From Forficula auricularia (Eukaryota; Arthropoda; Insecta; Dermaptera; Forficulidae): a DNA stretch of 64,000 nucleotides. Both the position numbers and the translations under genes were made by a program. Position 1 is the first letter of the stretch. Each line of letters opens with the position of its first letter. Where the stretch lies: positions 458,017-522,016 of the forward strand of contig JALMQS010000009.1 of assembly GCA_024734495.1 (NCBI GenBank), read 5' to 3'. This document shows positions 22,653-33,956 of this stretch, piece after piece. Under the pieces are notes generated by a model that worked only from the letters and a program-made list of their open reading frames with translations, searched no databases and was not told the DNA's origin.

Positions 22653-23159
22653 CTACACTGAAGTGCAAAAAATTCGACCCACCAATAAAAACTTTATTAA
22701 ATAGTAAATCATTTTTAATTTTTTTACAAGGAACCATACATTATTGAAATTATTGCTTATTGCAAGTGTAATTGCCACTTGTTGTTGACTTAGCCCTTGA
22801 TTAATTAGGCACACAATTTGAACTGCTTTAACTTCAGAAATATCCATTTTCTATATTTTATCTTTCTATCAATGATGCTTAGTTCGAAATTATTCATTTA
22901 ATTTTCATTTGATCTTTATTAAAACTTGATTTAAATTAAATTTATATTGAAAAATTGTGATAATTTGTAATTGTATATTTTCATTTAATTTAACTTATTT
23001 TTTTTTATAAAATTCAAACATTATCAACAATATTTATTGAATATGTTAGTTTAAGAGTTAATGGAACAAATTATATTAATATTTGAAAAAATATTAAAAA
23101 TAATTTTTTATTTAATAACGTTTTTATTAGTGGGTCGATTATTTTGCACCGTAGTGTAG
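22653..23159 (-). mobile_element. Deleted Tc1-family element
   Basis: Inverted ends begin CTACACTGAAGTGCAAAA (left) and, read inverted, CTACACTACGGTGCAAAA (right). They stay similar for about 70 bp (CGACCCACYAATAAAAAC) and are flanked by TA (22651-22652, 23160-23161). The element keeps the 5' part of a transposase on the minus strand and then runs into the left inverted repeat, so most of the gene was deleted. Confidence 0.85.
22740..22847 (-). pseudogene. Tc1 transposase N-terminal helix-turn-helix fragment
   Basis: MDISEVKAVQIVCLINQGLS, then QQQVAITLAIS, matches the first helix-turn-helix of Tc1-type transposases. About 32 residues remain before similarity stops near an ISNNFNNVW junction. 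No DDE core is present. The start methionine at 22847 is the natural one. Confidence 0.75.
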
Positions 23160-23269
23160 TAAAATTTCTTTAAATCCTTAAGGCGTGGTAAAGTGGCATA
23201 TGTATATATTTTTTTTTATTAAGAAAGAATCTAAATTTAAGATCAAAATTCAAAGATTTTACTAGAAAA

Positions 23270-23400
23270 TAATTTTATATTGCTAATCAGAGGGATTCAT
23301 CCCCACAGGAATTGAACCCAAGAACCAACATGCTTTCCGGGCAGTTAGTCTATCACTTGAAACAAACCTCTCTGACTCGCAATACATAAGAAAAGGTAAA
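23270..23400. mobile_element. SINE family B fragment
   Basis: TTGCTAATCAGAGGGATTCA, CCCACAGGAATTGAACCCA and GGGCAGTTAG match, with divergence, the left-arm orientation of 16150-16270. Confidence 0.55.
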
Positions 23401-23911
23401 ATACTTTCTTTTTTTCATTTTTTTTCTTATTAAATAAACAGAAAAAGAAATAAAAAAGAAATAAAGTAAAAAAAGAAGAGGACGTAAAATATTATGGGTT
23501 CGAATTATAATATAGTGTTTAAATGATTTATTATACCCTTTATAAATTATTACTAATTATGGGTATTGATTATTGGTATTTTTTTACAAGAGCTGAACGG
23601 CTATATAACCTCTTCGATAGTAGCTCTAGGTAAGCTACCAATGACTACCTACTTTATTATTTCTCTTAAAAGTAATGTAAAATATATTGTTAAAATAAAG
23701 TTCTATTATACTTGAGACTACTGAAGTTTAACTACGTAATTACCACCCCATTACCCTAGAAGAAAATTATTATTAATTACCCTCATGGTTTAACAAATTT
23801 TTAAACTCTTGTTTGGCTCATTTTTTCAATTCTTTTCGCAGTAACCACCAATAATCATATGAGTATTAAAATATATTTTGACCAGCTTGTAATTTCTATG
23901 TGATGAAAGCT

Positions 23912-24250
23912 TTTTCCTTTACCATACATGGTATGGTCAAGTATTGTAATCGGGCATGAAAAAAAGTGTTTTTTTTTTATAATAATATTTATCCCTCTTA
24001 AAATTACCTTTATGAACCACTCCAAAAATCCGGAAGTGATACAAAGGGTCTCTCCTTACCTCTCATTTTCGGATTTTTTTAAGAAAATAAAGTTTTGCTT
24101 TTCAAGAAATTTTAATTCATTCTAATAGTATATTATATAAATAGCTCGAATATAAAATTTATTTTTATGTCTCTCCTAAAAATTAAATTTATGAACCTAC
24201 TACAAAAATCCTGAAGTGATATATAGGGTCCTCACTTACCTCTCATATGA
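23912..24250. repeat. Interspersed repeat end plus 175-bp tandem duplication
   Basis: TTTACCATACATGGTATGGT (23918) is the hairpin start of the family at 33957. After it, the segment ATGAACCACTCCAAAAATCC (24012) recurs as ATGAACCTACTACAAAAATC (24192) with its surroundings, giving two units of about 175 bp. Confidence 0.5.
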
Positions 24251-24527
24251 AATTCACTGATTAAAGGGTTTGTGGGCTGACATTCGATCTGTCAGGGTTT
24301 CATTTTCGGCTAAGTTTAATTTGATGGGTTTTTATTGTGATTAGTTACAGTTAATATAAAATAATATTTATTTTATTAATTGCATCTAAATATTATTTTG
24401 ATAAAACCGATCGTTCTTCCGAGCGCCCCTGTTTATCTGCAACCAGCAACACTGAGTTTTTATTCATTTTTCTCTTAATTGGATCGGAGCATTTCAAAAC
24501 ATGACTTTTTTCTATTTTTATTCAAAA

Positions 24528-24590
24528 CTAGCTGCAAGGCCCGCATTCGGCGGGCCTCTTATTCATAATTCTATTCTTTAAATTACTGGA
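24528..24590 (-). mobile_element. Helitron 3' terminus
   Basis: On the minus strand a perfect hairpin (GCCCGCCGAATGCGGGC) is followed by CTTGCAGCTAG and then T. This is the Helitron 3' end form seen at 14646 and 36641. I found no matching 5' end to the right, so this is a truncated or rearranged copy. Confidence 0.65.
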
Positions 24591-24599
24591 ATGATAGAT

Positions 24600-26080
24600 A
24601 GAAATGGAGAATATATTTTTGATATTTTTTTAAGAATAGACTTAGCTTATTTTTACAGTCGTTTTAATAATAGTTCAATAATTTATTGTTAAAGAAGGGA
24701 TTTGAATTTTTATGTTTTTCACAATAGGTTCATTTACTATATATGATTCCCATCGACTCATCTTCTCTTACCATATCAGATGTATAATCAATATTTTTCT
24801 GGTTAACTCATCTTTAGGAGTACATTAGTCTTTTTTTTAATTAATTAAATTAATTACAAAAAACATTAAAGAACCTATTGACTCCTGAAAATGGGTAAAC
24901 AGCCTGAAATATGTCGATGTTTATAAAAACTTTTTTAAATCTTTCATCTTTGTGAAACATCACATAGTCTTCCCTTAATTTTAATTTATATAATGTTTCA
25001 CTTTAAACTAACACCACTCTTTTAGTTTAATTTAAAAAAATAAATAAAAATGTAATATACTAGAACTATTAGAAACTGTTATTAATGATATGTTATGTAA
25101 TGCTTGAGAAAATGTAAGAATTAAAATTATTTTTTAATTAAAAAATATCCCTCTTTGAAAAAATCTTAGTCACGGATCTGTGTATAAATAGCTGTTGTTG
25201 AAGGAGAGCTATTAATAATGATAATCATTTAATCATGAGATGTACAGATAAAATAAATTAAAAACTATTCGTGGATTTTTAATATTTTTCGAAATATTGG
25301 AGGGGAGGCTTCGAACAATTCTCCTTATTCATAAGAGGGGTTTTCGTAGCTAATAGTAAAAGTCACTAATAATTTAAATATTATAAATTTTTTCCAAATA
25401 TTGACAAGAACAAATATTAAATTATGCCACCCATCGAAATAAAACGTCCTAGGCTCCAGGTTATCAAGGATCTTCGGTTAATGTGCTAAATTTTGTCATA
25501 GAGCAGGTATTAATAAAAACAGCACATCTCTGCAAGTTTCACCATTCTTTTTGACCCTCCTCTCCATTTTGAGTTGTTGGTTTTTATATCATATTTTATT
25601 ATCATGAGAATTAATTATGTTGGGGAGAGACAAGCAAAGTAAGGTTTTCTAATTTTTTAAACTGACTTGTAATCGATGTATAGACATCAAAATTAGTGGT
25701 TATCTGGATATATATTTCAACTATCCTTGTACCTAAAATAAATTTTCAATCACCTTAGGAATAAGTTAAGCACGTGAAAAAATTAAATTTACAAAAATTA
25801 TCCAAATGGCCACTTAACTTCTAAGTGATATAAGCGGCTTAAACTTAAAAAAACAATTAAATTAAATTAAATTAGAGAACATTTAATTTAATTTAATTTA
25901 ATTTATAATGGTCTTGCTATTATTAATGTTGTGGTTTCGCGACGGTGTAAAGAATAAATAATTTTCAACCTTTGGGTTTGTGATTGATTGGGAAGGCTTT
26001 TGAATATAGTTTAGAAAATAATTTATTTTATTTATAGAAAAGTTACAAAAGCTCACATTTGCCAAAATAATTTGAAAAAA
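24600..26080. other. No gene seen
   Basis: AT-rich. A degenerate member of the GAAA-motif family (CTGAAAATGGG, GCCTGAAATATGTC) lies at 24885-24915. A short inverted AAATTAAATTAAATTA / TTTAATTTAATTTAAT pair is at about 25855-25905. Confidence 0.45.
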
Positions 26081-26084
26081 TAAA

Positions 26085-26600
26085 CTGCAACGGATCGTTG
26101 GTAAACTTTATCCAAATTCATTTGAAATATTAATATGTTTATCCCTTTATTATTAATCAGATAACACTTGCTATTTCCAGTCCATGTTGACTTAAATTCA
26201 AAAATAGTGATCGATTCTCCACTAATACTCGAGGAATAACCATTTGGATTTTAAGCGTTTCGGTTATGTTGGTAACCATTGCTGAAGACATGGAGGAATC
26301 GAGTTAAAATCAAAAATAACAATCGATTCTTATCTAATACTTGAGGAATAACAATTCTACATTGGATTTTTAAGGTTTCGATTATTATTGGTAACCATTG
26401 CTGAAGACATGGATGAATCGACTTAAAATCAAAAATAACAATCGATTCCTATCTAATACTAGAGAAATAAACTTATTGCATTCCATTTTTTTATATTTTG
26501 ACTATTATGGCAACCTCTACTGAAAACGTGGAAGAATCGACTTAAAATCAAAAAGACTAAATTCTTTTTTGGCAAACAACTCAACTTGAGCTTAACTAAT
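26085..26600 (+). mobile_element. Helitron internal fragment with minisatellite
   Basis: This stretch is the inverted match of 37010-37530, starting AAACTGCAACGGATCGTTG. It holds three imperfect units of about 120 bp, each with GAATCGA(C/G)TTAAAATCAAA, ATCGATTC, AGGAATAA and GGTAACCATTGCTGAAGACA. Helitron ends are absent here, so it is a broken copy of the 36641-37922 family. Confidence 0.65.
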
Positions 26601-26758
26601 GTAGAATTTAAAAAGAAACTCATTTCCAGGCAGTGCTACTTGGTAAAGTGCCTTAGGCGCGAAAGAGAAGTTGCGATGGTCTCGAGGGCCAATACCCTTA
26701 ATTAATTAATAGGTGGGCAAATCATTAAGAAAATAATAGATATAATATAACAAATAAA

Positions 26759-27512
26759 TGTCGATGACACAATTAAGAGAGAGAATCGAGCTGAGGGAGT
26801 CGCACAGAGAGTGCGAGCGAAGTCGGTCGCACCAAGCGAGCGGAGACTGTCGCACAAATACAATCGCCAGTGATACACTTGCTACGAACTTGCAGAGGCG
26901 CCCGTGTCGAGAAAGGCTTGCTTGCGGAAAAACAGCGAGCACGTCTGATATATTTGTCTGAGGGAGTCCTAGAGCCCACTCTACGAACGAGAATCTACAC
27001 CAGCCGGCTACATTGCGTGTACACTACCGTGACCCGCGCATCGAGCACCACGGAACCTGCCGCAGAGGACATACTCCTCCATCTAATATCTATAAACGAG
27101 CTACTCGTCGTGAATACTGCGGAGCCACCAATTTCCCTGTGCTCCAAGGAATACGTTGGAAGGACTCCAATACAATCATCGAAGGACCGCACCGCCATTC
27201 AAGTCAAGGCGACTATAAAGAGCCCGCGTGTTATAGCTAATTAGCTACACACGTAAAGGAAGAATTCCCGCTCACTACCACATCATTTATTCAATCCACA
27301 CATCTTGTATAGCACGAATAAATCATCACATTGTTAATGAAACCTGGTGTCCTGTGAGTAAAATTATTTATATAGATATAAGAACCAGGAACATCCCATC
27401 CCTCATTGCTCCACGAATCATTTATTCCTTCACATTTATAACATTTATCCACCAACAGGAACAGCTCGCATCAGATCAGCCACCGAGTTACACTACACCA
27501 AACCCACCCTTA
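26759..27512 (+). mobile_element. Candidate solo LTR
   Basis: A GC-richer block in AT-rich DNA. It starts TGTCGATGACAC, has TATAAAG at 27214-27220, AATAAA at 27317-27322 about 100 bases later, then a GT-rich stretch (CCTGGTGTCCTGTGAG). That is the U3-R-U5 order of a retrotransposon LTR. Flanking ATAAA (26754-26758, 27513-27517) could be a 5-bp target duplication, but the flanks are low-complexity and the 3' end would be TA instead of CA. Open frames on both strands (up to 124 codons) reflect base composition. No gag or pol is nearby. Confidence 0.45.
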
Positions 27513-27517
27513 ATAAA

Positions 27518-28110
27518 TAAATAAGTCGAAGCAGATAAATAATAATTTAACAATACAGAAAAAATATATAATATAAATTAAAAATTCCCTTTTATAAAAG
27601 AAAAAAACAGTTAATTCAATTTACCTCTCGCCCCTTACACCCCCCCCCCCATCGCGAAGTTCTAGTATCAATGAGCGTGTATGAATGTGTGTATACTGTA
27701 TGAATGTTTGTATGGACGTAGACGAGCCTTAGGCTCCTAGACCGCTTGTTGAATGTATCATAGTATCATAGTATGTGTATGTTAATGTACCTATGACTGT
27801 TTAAGTTGTGAATGTCGAACAGATTCCTTTAAATAAATGCATCAAAATTTTTGAAAATTTGTTAACTATTTTCAAAGATAAACGAATAGAGACGAGAGGA
27901 GATTAATAGATAAGCTGGGAGTCAAAGTCTCACCCTAGGCACCCCATAATTTGTCAAACTCTGTGACATGAATTTTTAATAAGTACAAAACATGATTACA
28001 CTTATAAATACAAAACAAACCGATCTGATATTTAAATTGAAATTAATAAAAAACAATAAAATAATTAAATTAAATTTAGTTTGGCTATCAATCAAATGAT
28101 GAATATAAAT
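27518..28110. other. No gene; simple-sequence patches
   Basis: Contains a C-run (27637-27649), a TG/TA-rich stretch with repeated GAATGT(A/G) words (27675-27800) and a duplicated ATCATAGT. Confidence 0.5.
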
Positions 28111-28119
28111 ATTTTAATA

Positions 28120-28470
28120 ATTAATGTAAAGATTTAAGCATCTTTTTTGAGTTTCTTTTTTGAAAAAAGATCGAATTTTTCAAAATTCAACCCAGGTTAT
28201 TTAACCACAAAAATATTAAGAAAATAATTTATTTTATTTAGGAACGAATCTAAAATTTTAGTAGAAATATTTTACATTGCATATCAGAGGGCTTCGTCCC
28301 CTCAGGAATCGAACCCAAGCGCTAATTTGCTTGCCGGACAGTTAGCCAAACCCTTAATTCAAATCTCTCTCCGATATAGAACACGAAGCCCTCTGATATG
28401 CAATGTAAAAATATTTCTACTAAAATCTTAGATTCGTTCCTAAATAAAATAAATTCATTTCTTAATAAAC
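28120..28470. mobile_element. SINE family B, second fold-back copy
   Basis: The left part (28120-28350) matches the left arm at 16039-16277, including CATCTTTTTTGAGTTTC, AGAGGGCTTCGTCCCCT, GAATCGAACCCAAGCGCTAA and GTTAGCCAAACCC. From about 28385 the tail half returns inverted (GAAGCCCTCTGATATGCAAT to CTAAATAAAATAAATTCA). Unlike the 16-kb copy the two arms are unequal. Confidence 0.7.
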
Positions 28471-28904
28471 ATTTTATTCAAACATTTTAATATGCTTTTG
28501 ATAATTTAATTGTTCAAAAGCCGTTTAACTCATTTTTATTTTCCCTTATATATAGTACAGGTCATGAGATGATTGAAATGTACAGATATTGCATTCTGCT
28601 CTCGAGGAATTGACATTATGAATTTTCCATCTCCAACGTTATAAAAGTCACTTTCAATTTGTCACTTCTAGGTGTACGTAATCGATACCCTTAAGAGATA
28701 AAATCAAATTTAAAACAAAAAATAAACTGATAATAAACTTTACCATACACCTGCCCTCTTTATTATTTTTAATATTTAATAAAATAATTTCTAATCATTT
28801 ACGAAAGAGCCCTCCCTCTTAATTTTGGGCCCATTAGTAATTAATCATATATCTCCTTTTCAATATTGGATTCTTTTTGGGTAAATAGATTTCTACTAGT
28901 GTTG
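28471..28904. other. No gene seen
   Basis: AT-rich spacer before the retrotransposon region. Confidence 0.4.
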
Positions 28905-29060
28905 TTTTAGCCCTGCGGGTTGGGCGTAGAATAGACCCGCAGTACTCCCTGCTTGTCGTAAGAGGCGACTAATAGGGAAAAGTGGGTGGGACTTCAGCCT
29001 TGATCGGCTTCCCCTCTAGGGGAAAAAAACCGTAAACAAATTATAAATTTGTCCGCCAGG
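28905..29060 (+). mobile_element. LINE 5'-region fragment (candidate)
   Basis: The stretch TGCGGGTT...GACCCGCAG forms a hairpin. It is followed by CTGCTTGTCGTAAGAGGCGA, which I recognise as a recurrent 5' leader segment of arthropod non-LTR elements. It may be the distant 5' part of the element at 29830-33250, separated by 770 bp of AT-rich DNA, or a piece of another copy. Confidence 0.4.
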
Positions 29061-29829
29061 GCAAAAAAGGCCAATATTATTATTTGAAAATTTTATCATT
29101 TTAATAATTTTTTCTCTCCCCCCCCCCCCCCCCATCTCCTTGAACATATGGATATGGAGAGTCATTTTAATAAGGTCGTAGAGAGTGTATTTGCGAAATT
29201 TCGTATAGATCGATCAAACGGTCTAGGACTCATTGATAATAATACTATTTTTTTAATTCCTTTCCTCCCGGCCACAATCATTTTTGTCCTCGAAAGAAAT
29301 AATGATTCTCTTTATTTATAGCATCTCCTTTTATAGTCAAATCCATTTGTCTTGTTTTATTTTTTGTTTTTTGTTTTTTTTTTAGTTTGAACATTTTAAT
29401 TTTGGTTTCGATTTCAACCAATTTTTGAAATAATGTTATTCTAAGCTTAAAAATTTTATAATATTTTGGATACTTTAAGATGACTAAAAGATAAATAGAA
29501 AGAATAGAAGAAATAATCAATTAAGCTGTTATTTTTACTCAAAACCTAATACTTTTACTGTCAATCTCAAAGCATGAAGCAAGTGGAAAATTTATTTTCT
29601 GGCAAATATAATGTTTTTTATAAAAATCATGACCCATACTCTATTGGTAAGACGTCATTTCAATAGAAATCATGTGTCCCTTCGGGACACTTGCAGAGCC
29701 CTTTCTATCTGGAGCACTGGAAAAATCGGGAATAAAAAAATTGGGGCGGGGGGCGAAAATGTTCTTGTAACTGCTGAAGTATCCAACATTTAATTTAGAA
29801 TATTATTAATATGTTTACCTTAATTTTAG
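29061..29829. other. No gene seen
   Basis: AT-rich with a C-run near 29120 and a small hairpin TGTCCCTTCGGGACA near 29680. It may be an insertion separating the LINE leader pieces. Confidence 0.4.
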
Positions 29830-32800
29830 ATTTTTGGAATATGTTAAATTATTGGTCCTCGGGAGCTCATTTCTGGTGATGAGTACGTGGTTGGCGACCA
29901 TGGGGTTTTCCGAGCTGGGTCTGACATTGCTTCCACTTACTTATGTCAGGCTCCTTTCTGTTAACTTTCCTATCTGGCCTCCCTTGGCCAACTCTTGTTT
30001 CTTCCGACCCCGACGCTATTAGGTTTTCGAGGGCTAGGGGACTTTTCATCCTTCATCTTCTACTCTTGGTTGGTGACACCTAAATTCACCTAGGAGAAGG
30101 AATACTCTGATTTCAAAACCAGGGGAGATAGGCCTCTATAGCCCAGTAAGGCAGCCAGTCTAGTGGAAGAAAACCACGAAAGAAAATTCCTGGTCCTCCA
30201 AGTTGGGGGTTTAGCGCAAGGCTAACAACCTTACCTTAGAAAAAATAAATGATGTTTTGAAAACTCGCGATGCCTCGGAAAATAAAAATGGACAGATTAA
30301 ACATACACGGACTGGCAAACGAAATAAGGACATGAGAATTGGATCTTGGAATATTCGGACACTATTTGCGGCAGGAACGGCCCAAATTCTGGAAAAAGAA
30401 TGTAAGAGATACCAACTAGATATATGTGCACTGCAAGAAGTTAGATGGTTGGATGATGGTTCTGTGCTGATTGAAAATAGTACGTTGTACTATAGTGGGC
30501 ATCCTAACGAACATAAGGGTGGGGTCGGATTTATGGTGAATAGCAGAACTCTGAGTAGTGTAATAGACTTCCGCCCGTTGAATGAAAGAATATGTGTGTT
30601 GAGGATTAAGGGAAAATTTTATAACATATCATTTGTTAATATATATGCTCCTACGGAAGATAAGGAAGCCTTTTATCAAGATCTAGAATTCATATACAAT
30701 CAACTTCCTCAGTATGATCTTAAGATCATCCTTGGAGATGCAAATGCGAAAATAGGTAGAGAAGAAATATTGAGACCCACAATCGGAAAGGAAAGCCTCC
30801 ACCATGATTCAAATGAGAATGGACTTAAGATGGTTGGCTTCGCTACTATGAACAACTTAATGGTGATGAGTACATATTTCCATAGGAAAGACATATATAA
30901 ACAAACATGGGTGTCGCCTGATGGCAATACAAGAAATCAAATAGATCACTTCCTGGTTGACAAAAGACACAAAACTAGTGTTAAAAATGTTCGTAGCTAT
31001 AGAGGTGCCGAAATGGGGACTGACCATTTCTTGGTTGTTATGACGCTGGGAGTAAAAATTCGGAAAGTGATTCATACCACGGAGTCATTGAAGGGTTATA
31101 AATTTGACTTAGAAAAGATCAACATGCCAGGTATGAAAGAAAAATATCAGAGTGAAATCAGAAGGCATGGTGGCAATTATGAGGAAGATGGGTTGCCTGA
31201 AGTGGATGAATTATGGGAAGGAATGAAATGCACTATTAAAGAAGTGGCCAAGGAAGCTTTTGGAGAGGCTGAAAGAATTAAGAACAGGAAGCCATGGTTT
31301 GAAAAGGAATGTGTGGAGGCTGTTGAGAGGAGGAGAGAGATTCGTTTGAAATACCTGGGTGGAGGAGAATCGTTAGAAAATTACAGAGGGGTGCAAAGAG
31401 GGGTGAGTAGGCTTCTGAGACGAAAGAAGAGAGAATTCTATAAAAGAAGGATATCAGATTTAGAGCAAGCCTACGATCAAGGTAGAATAAGAGATTTCTA
31501 CCAGGAAATAAGACAAGAAAGAAATGGTTTCAAAGCCAGGTCGTGCATAATTGCTGATATAAATGGTAATGATATAACAGAAAAAGATAAAATCATGGCT
31601 AGATGGATGAATTACTTCCAAGAGTTGTTAAATTTTACTCCTCCTAGAGAACCCCTAGAGCACAGTATATATATTACGGCAGAGAACTATGTTGAAGTCC
31701 CCACCAGGAATGAGATAGCGGAGGCAATGCATCATCTTAAAAACAGAAAGTCACCTGGTATTGATCAAATCCCCTCAGAATTGTTGAAGGCGGGAGGTGA
31801 TTCGCTGATGGACATGATGCATATCCTAATAACAAGAATATGGGATAGGGAGGAGATTCCTGGTGAATGGAGAGAAGCATTGATAGTCCCAATACATAAA
31901 AAAGGTAATAAGAAGATCTGCGGGAATTATAGAGGAATCTCGCTTTTGATAACTGCATATAAGATATTATCTCGTATCTTGCTGAGAAGACTAAGTCCCA
32001 TCTCAGAGGAAGTTCTCGGGGAGTATCAGTGCGGTTTCCGTAAGGGTAGATCAACATCGGACCAGCTGTTCAACATCCGACAACTAATGGAGAAGAGATG
32101 GGAATACGCCTTGGATATACACCATCTCTTCATTGATTATAAACAGGCATACGACAGTGTATATAGGGAAAGCCTATGGACTATAATGGAAGAGTTTGGA
32201 TTCCCCAAGAAATTAATCAGAATGACAAAGGTATGTGTGTGCGGATCAAAATCTAGAGTGAAGCTGGGTGGAAACTTATCTCAGCCTTTTGAAATTGGAA
32301 CGGGTTTGAGACAGGGTGATGCCTTGTCACCATTGCTGTTCAATCTAGTTTTGGAGAAGATAATGAGGAGTGTAAAACGGGTTGACGCGGGCGTGCCTCT
32401 GGGCAGAGTACTGAGGGCCTTCGGATATGCGGATGATATTGATCTTGTCTGCATGAGTGAGGAAGGACTGAAGAGAATGTTCGGTGCGCTCGAGACGGGA
32501 GGGAATGGGGTGGGTTTAGTTATAAGTGAAGAGAAAACCAAATACATGCTAATGTCGAGATCCATACCAAGTTGCACACCAATGAAAGTGGGGAACAGGG
32601 TTTTTGAGGGCGTAGCGAGGTTTAAATATTTGGGCGCTATAGTGACGTCGGATGCCAGAATAGACCAGGAAATAATCTCTCGAATACATGCGGGTGATAG
32701 AGCTTTGGCAAGTCTGAGTGGACTACTTCGAATGAGAGTTCTATCACGAGAAATAAAAATAAAAATATACAATACCTTAATAAGACCGGTTGTGATATAT

Positions 32801-33250
32801 GGCTGTGAGTCGTGGACAATGACGCTACTTAACCAGAGGAGACTGATAAGTTTCGAGAACAAAGTTCTCAGGAATATATGTGGGCCTGTTCAAGATCTAA
32901 CTTCTGGTGAATGGAGACGAAGATCCGAGGAAGAAGTCAGAGACTTGACAAAGCAGCCTTATATCTCAAGTGTAGTGAGGAAAAGAAGATTAGAATGGGC
33001 CGGTCATGTGGCTCGTGCTCCGAAAACCAGGGACATAAAGAACCTCCACGAGAGCTACCCGCCTGGAAGAAGACCACCAGGCAGACCAAGACAAAGATGG
33101 CTGGATAATGTCGTCAGAGATCTGCAAGAGCTTCACGTGGGGGCAGGATGGGAGGGATTGGCCCAGGATAGAGGAATATGGAGAGGCATCACGCGAGAGG
33201 CTCAAGCTCTACAAGGGCGATTTGGCCATCGGAAGTAAGTAAGTTAAATT
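29830..33250 (+). mobile_element. APE-RT non-LTR retrotransposon (RTE-like), near full length
   Basis: A GC-richer leader of about 500 bp (29830-30331) precedes one long intact frame with an endonuclease and a reverse transcriptase. The 3' untranslated part is almost absent: after the stop comes only GTAAGTAAGTTAAATT. A single ORF, an APE domain at the N-terminus, no RNase H and a tiny 3' end finishing in a short TAAG repeat fit the RTE clade or a close relative. No target duplication was found, partly because the 5' boundary is unclear. Confidence 0.85.
30332..33238 (+). CDS. Endonuclease-reverse transcriptase of a non-LTR retrotransposon
   Basis: A 968-residue protein that nicks target DNA and copies its own RNA onto the cut end (target-primed reverse transcription). 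Residues 1-250 are an APE-type endonuclease: GSWNIRTL (N7), LQEVRW (E36), IYAPTE (Y105), LGDANAKIG (D136, N138), NQIDHFLV and a final GTDHFLV. Residues about 470-740 are the reverse transcriptase: GNYRGISLL, EYQCGFRKGRSTSDQ, FIDYKQAYDS (D602), TGLRQGDALSPLLFN and YADDIDLV (D701, D702). The C-terminus has RRLEWAGHVARAP and a basic RRPPGRPRQRW stretch. The start is the first in-frame ATG at 30332; the frame is open back to a stop near 30213 but without ATG. All catalytic residues are present and no stop or frameshift interrupts it, so it may be active. Its codon use is less AT-biased than the flanks. Confidence 0.95.
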   Translation: MRIGSWNIRTLFAAGTAQILEKECKRYQLDICALQEVRWLDDGSVLIENSTLYYSGHPNEHKGGVGFMVNSRTLSSVIDFRPLNERICVLRIKGKFYNISFVNIYAPTEDKEAFYQDLEFIYNQLPQYDLKIILGDANAKIGREEILRPTIGKESLHHDSNENGLKMVGFATMNNLMVMSTYFHRKDIYKQTWVSPDGNTRNQIDHFLVDKRHKTSVKNVRSYRGAEMGTDHFLVVMTLGVKIRKVIHTTESLKGYKFDLEKINMPGMKEKYQSEIRRHGGNYEEDGLPEVDELWEGMKCTIKEVAKEAFGEAERIKNRKPWFEKECVEAVERRREIRLKYLGGGESLENYRGVQRGVSRLLRRKKREFYKRRISDLEQAYDQGRIRDFYQEIRQERNGFKARSCIIADINGNDITEKDKIMARWMNYFQELLNFTPPREPLEHSIYITAENYVEVPTRNEIAEAMHHLKNRKSPGIDQIPSELLKAGGDSLMDMMHILITRIWDREEIPGEWREALIVPIHKKGNKKICGNYRGISLLITAYKILSRILLRRLSPISEEVLGEYQCGFRKGRSTSDQLFNIRQLMEKRWEYALDIHHLFIDYKQAYDSVYRESLWTIMEEFGFPKKLIRMTKVCVCGSKSRVKLGGNLSQPFEIGTGLRQGDALSPLLFNLVLEKIMRSVKRVDAGVPLGRVLRAFGYADDIDLVCMSEEGLKRMFGALETGGNGVGLVISEEKTKYMLMSRSIPSCTPMKVGNRVFEGVARFKYLGAIVTSDARIDQEIISRIHAGDRALASLSGLLRMRVLSREIKIKIYNTLIRPVVIYGCESWTMTLLNQRRLISFENKVLRNICGPVQDLTSGEWRRRSEEEVRDLTKQPYISSVVRKRRLEWAGHVARAPKTRDIKNLHESYPPGRRPPGRPRQRWLDNVVRDLQELHVGAGWEGLAQDRGIWRGITREAQALQGRFGHRK

Positions 33251-33540
33251 ATTGATTGTTTTATTATACATATTAAATGAAAACGCTACTTTATGAAAAC
33301 AATGATAGAAGGTTTATTAATGTTCCTCGGTAGAAATTATCCATTTATCAATAAAAAAAATTAGAAAATATATGTAGTTGCTTTATGAAATAGTAGTAAA
33401 TAAGTTATTTCATAAAGTAATTATATTTTTGAAGATCTATCATTTAAGAGGGATATGAAAAATTTTCAGGTTGCATGATTTTTGTTTTATCCGTTTAAGA
33501 TAAATGGAGTAAAAAGATTTTTACTTCTCTTAAATTATAT
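33251..33540. other. No gene seen
   Basis: AT-rich sequence downstream of the retrotransposon. Confidence 0.4.
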
Positions 33541-33690
33541 GGTATGTCAGAGTTTGTTTTTGTCTCGAGGGTAAAACAAACAAGCCCGGCAAACATGTTA
33601 GTACTCGGATTCAACTCCTGAAGGGATGAAGCCCTATGATATGCAATGGAAAAATATTTCTATTAAAATCTTAGATTATTTTAGCTTGAA
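33541..33690 (+). mobile_element. SINE family B fragment
   Basis: AAGCCCGGCAAACATGTTAG, GGATTCAACTCCTGAAGGGA, TGAAGCCCTATGATATGCAA and a tail with TTTCTATTAAAATCTTAGAT match the plus-oriented copy at 16620-16835 with divergence. Confidence 0.65.
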
Positions 33691-33956
33691 TATAAATTCT
33701 TTATTGAAAAATATTTTAGTATACGCCTTATAAAAATGTATTTAAGTAATTTATTTTTTTTGAAAATGTATATTTATTTACTTTGAATTAAATATAAAAA
33801 ATACAGATAAAAAAATAAATTGTTAAAGTATACATTTTAATTTCAATAGGTACCCATGCTTATTTGTTAAAATTAACCTGAATAAAACTATAAATAAAAA
33901 TAGATTACTATTTGGCGATCGTAGTATTTAACTTACTCAAAAAATTTTCAATTTTT

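Noticed and set aside
26706..27244. Overlapping frames of 67-124 codons on both strands
   Set aside because: Several mutually exclusive frames are open because the block is GC-rich. None has a recognisable product.
32281..32862. Minus-strand frame of 193 codons (and 31737-32057, 106 codons) opposite the retrotransposon gene
   Set aside because: They are antisense shadows of a GC-richer coding region and show no domain.
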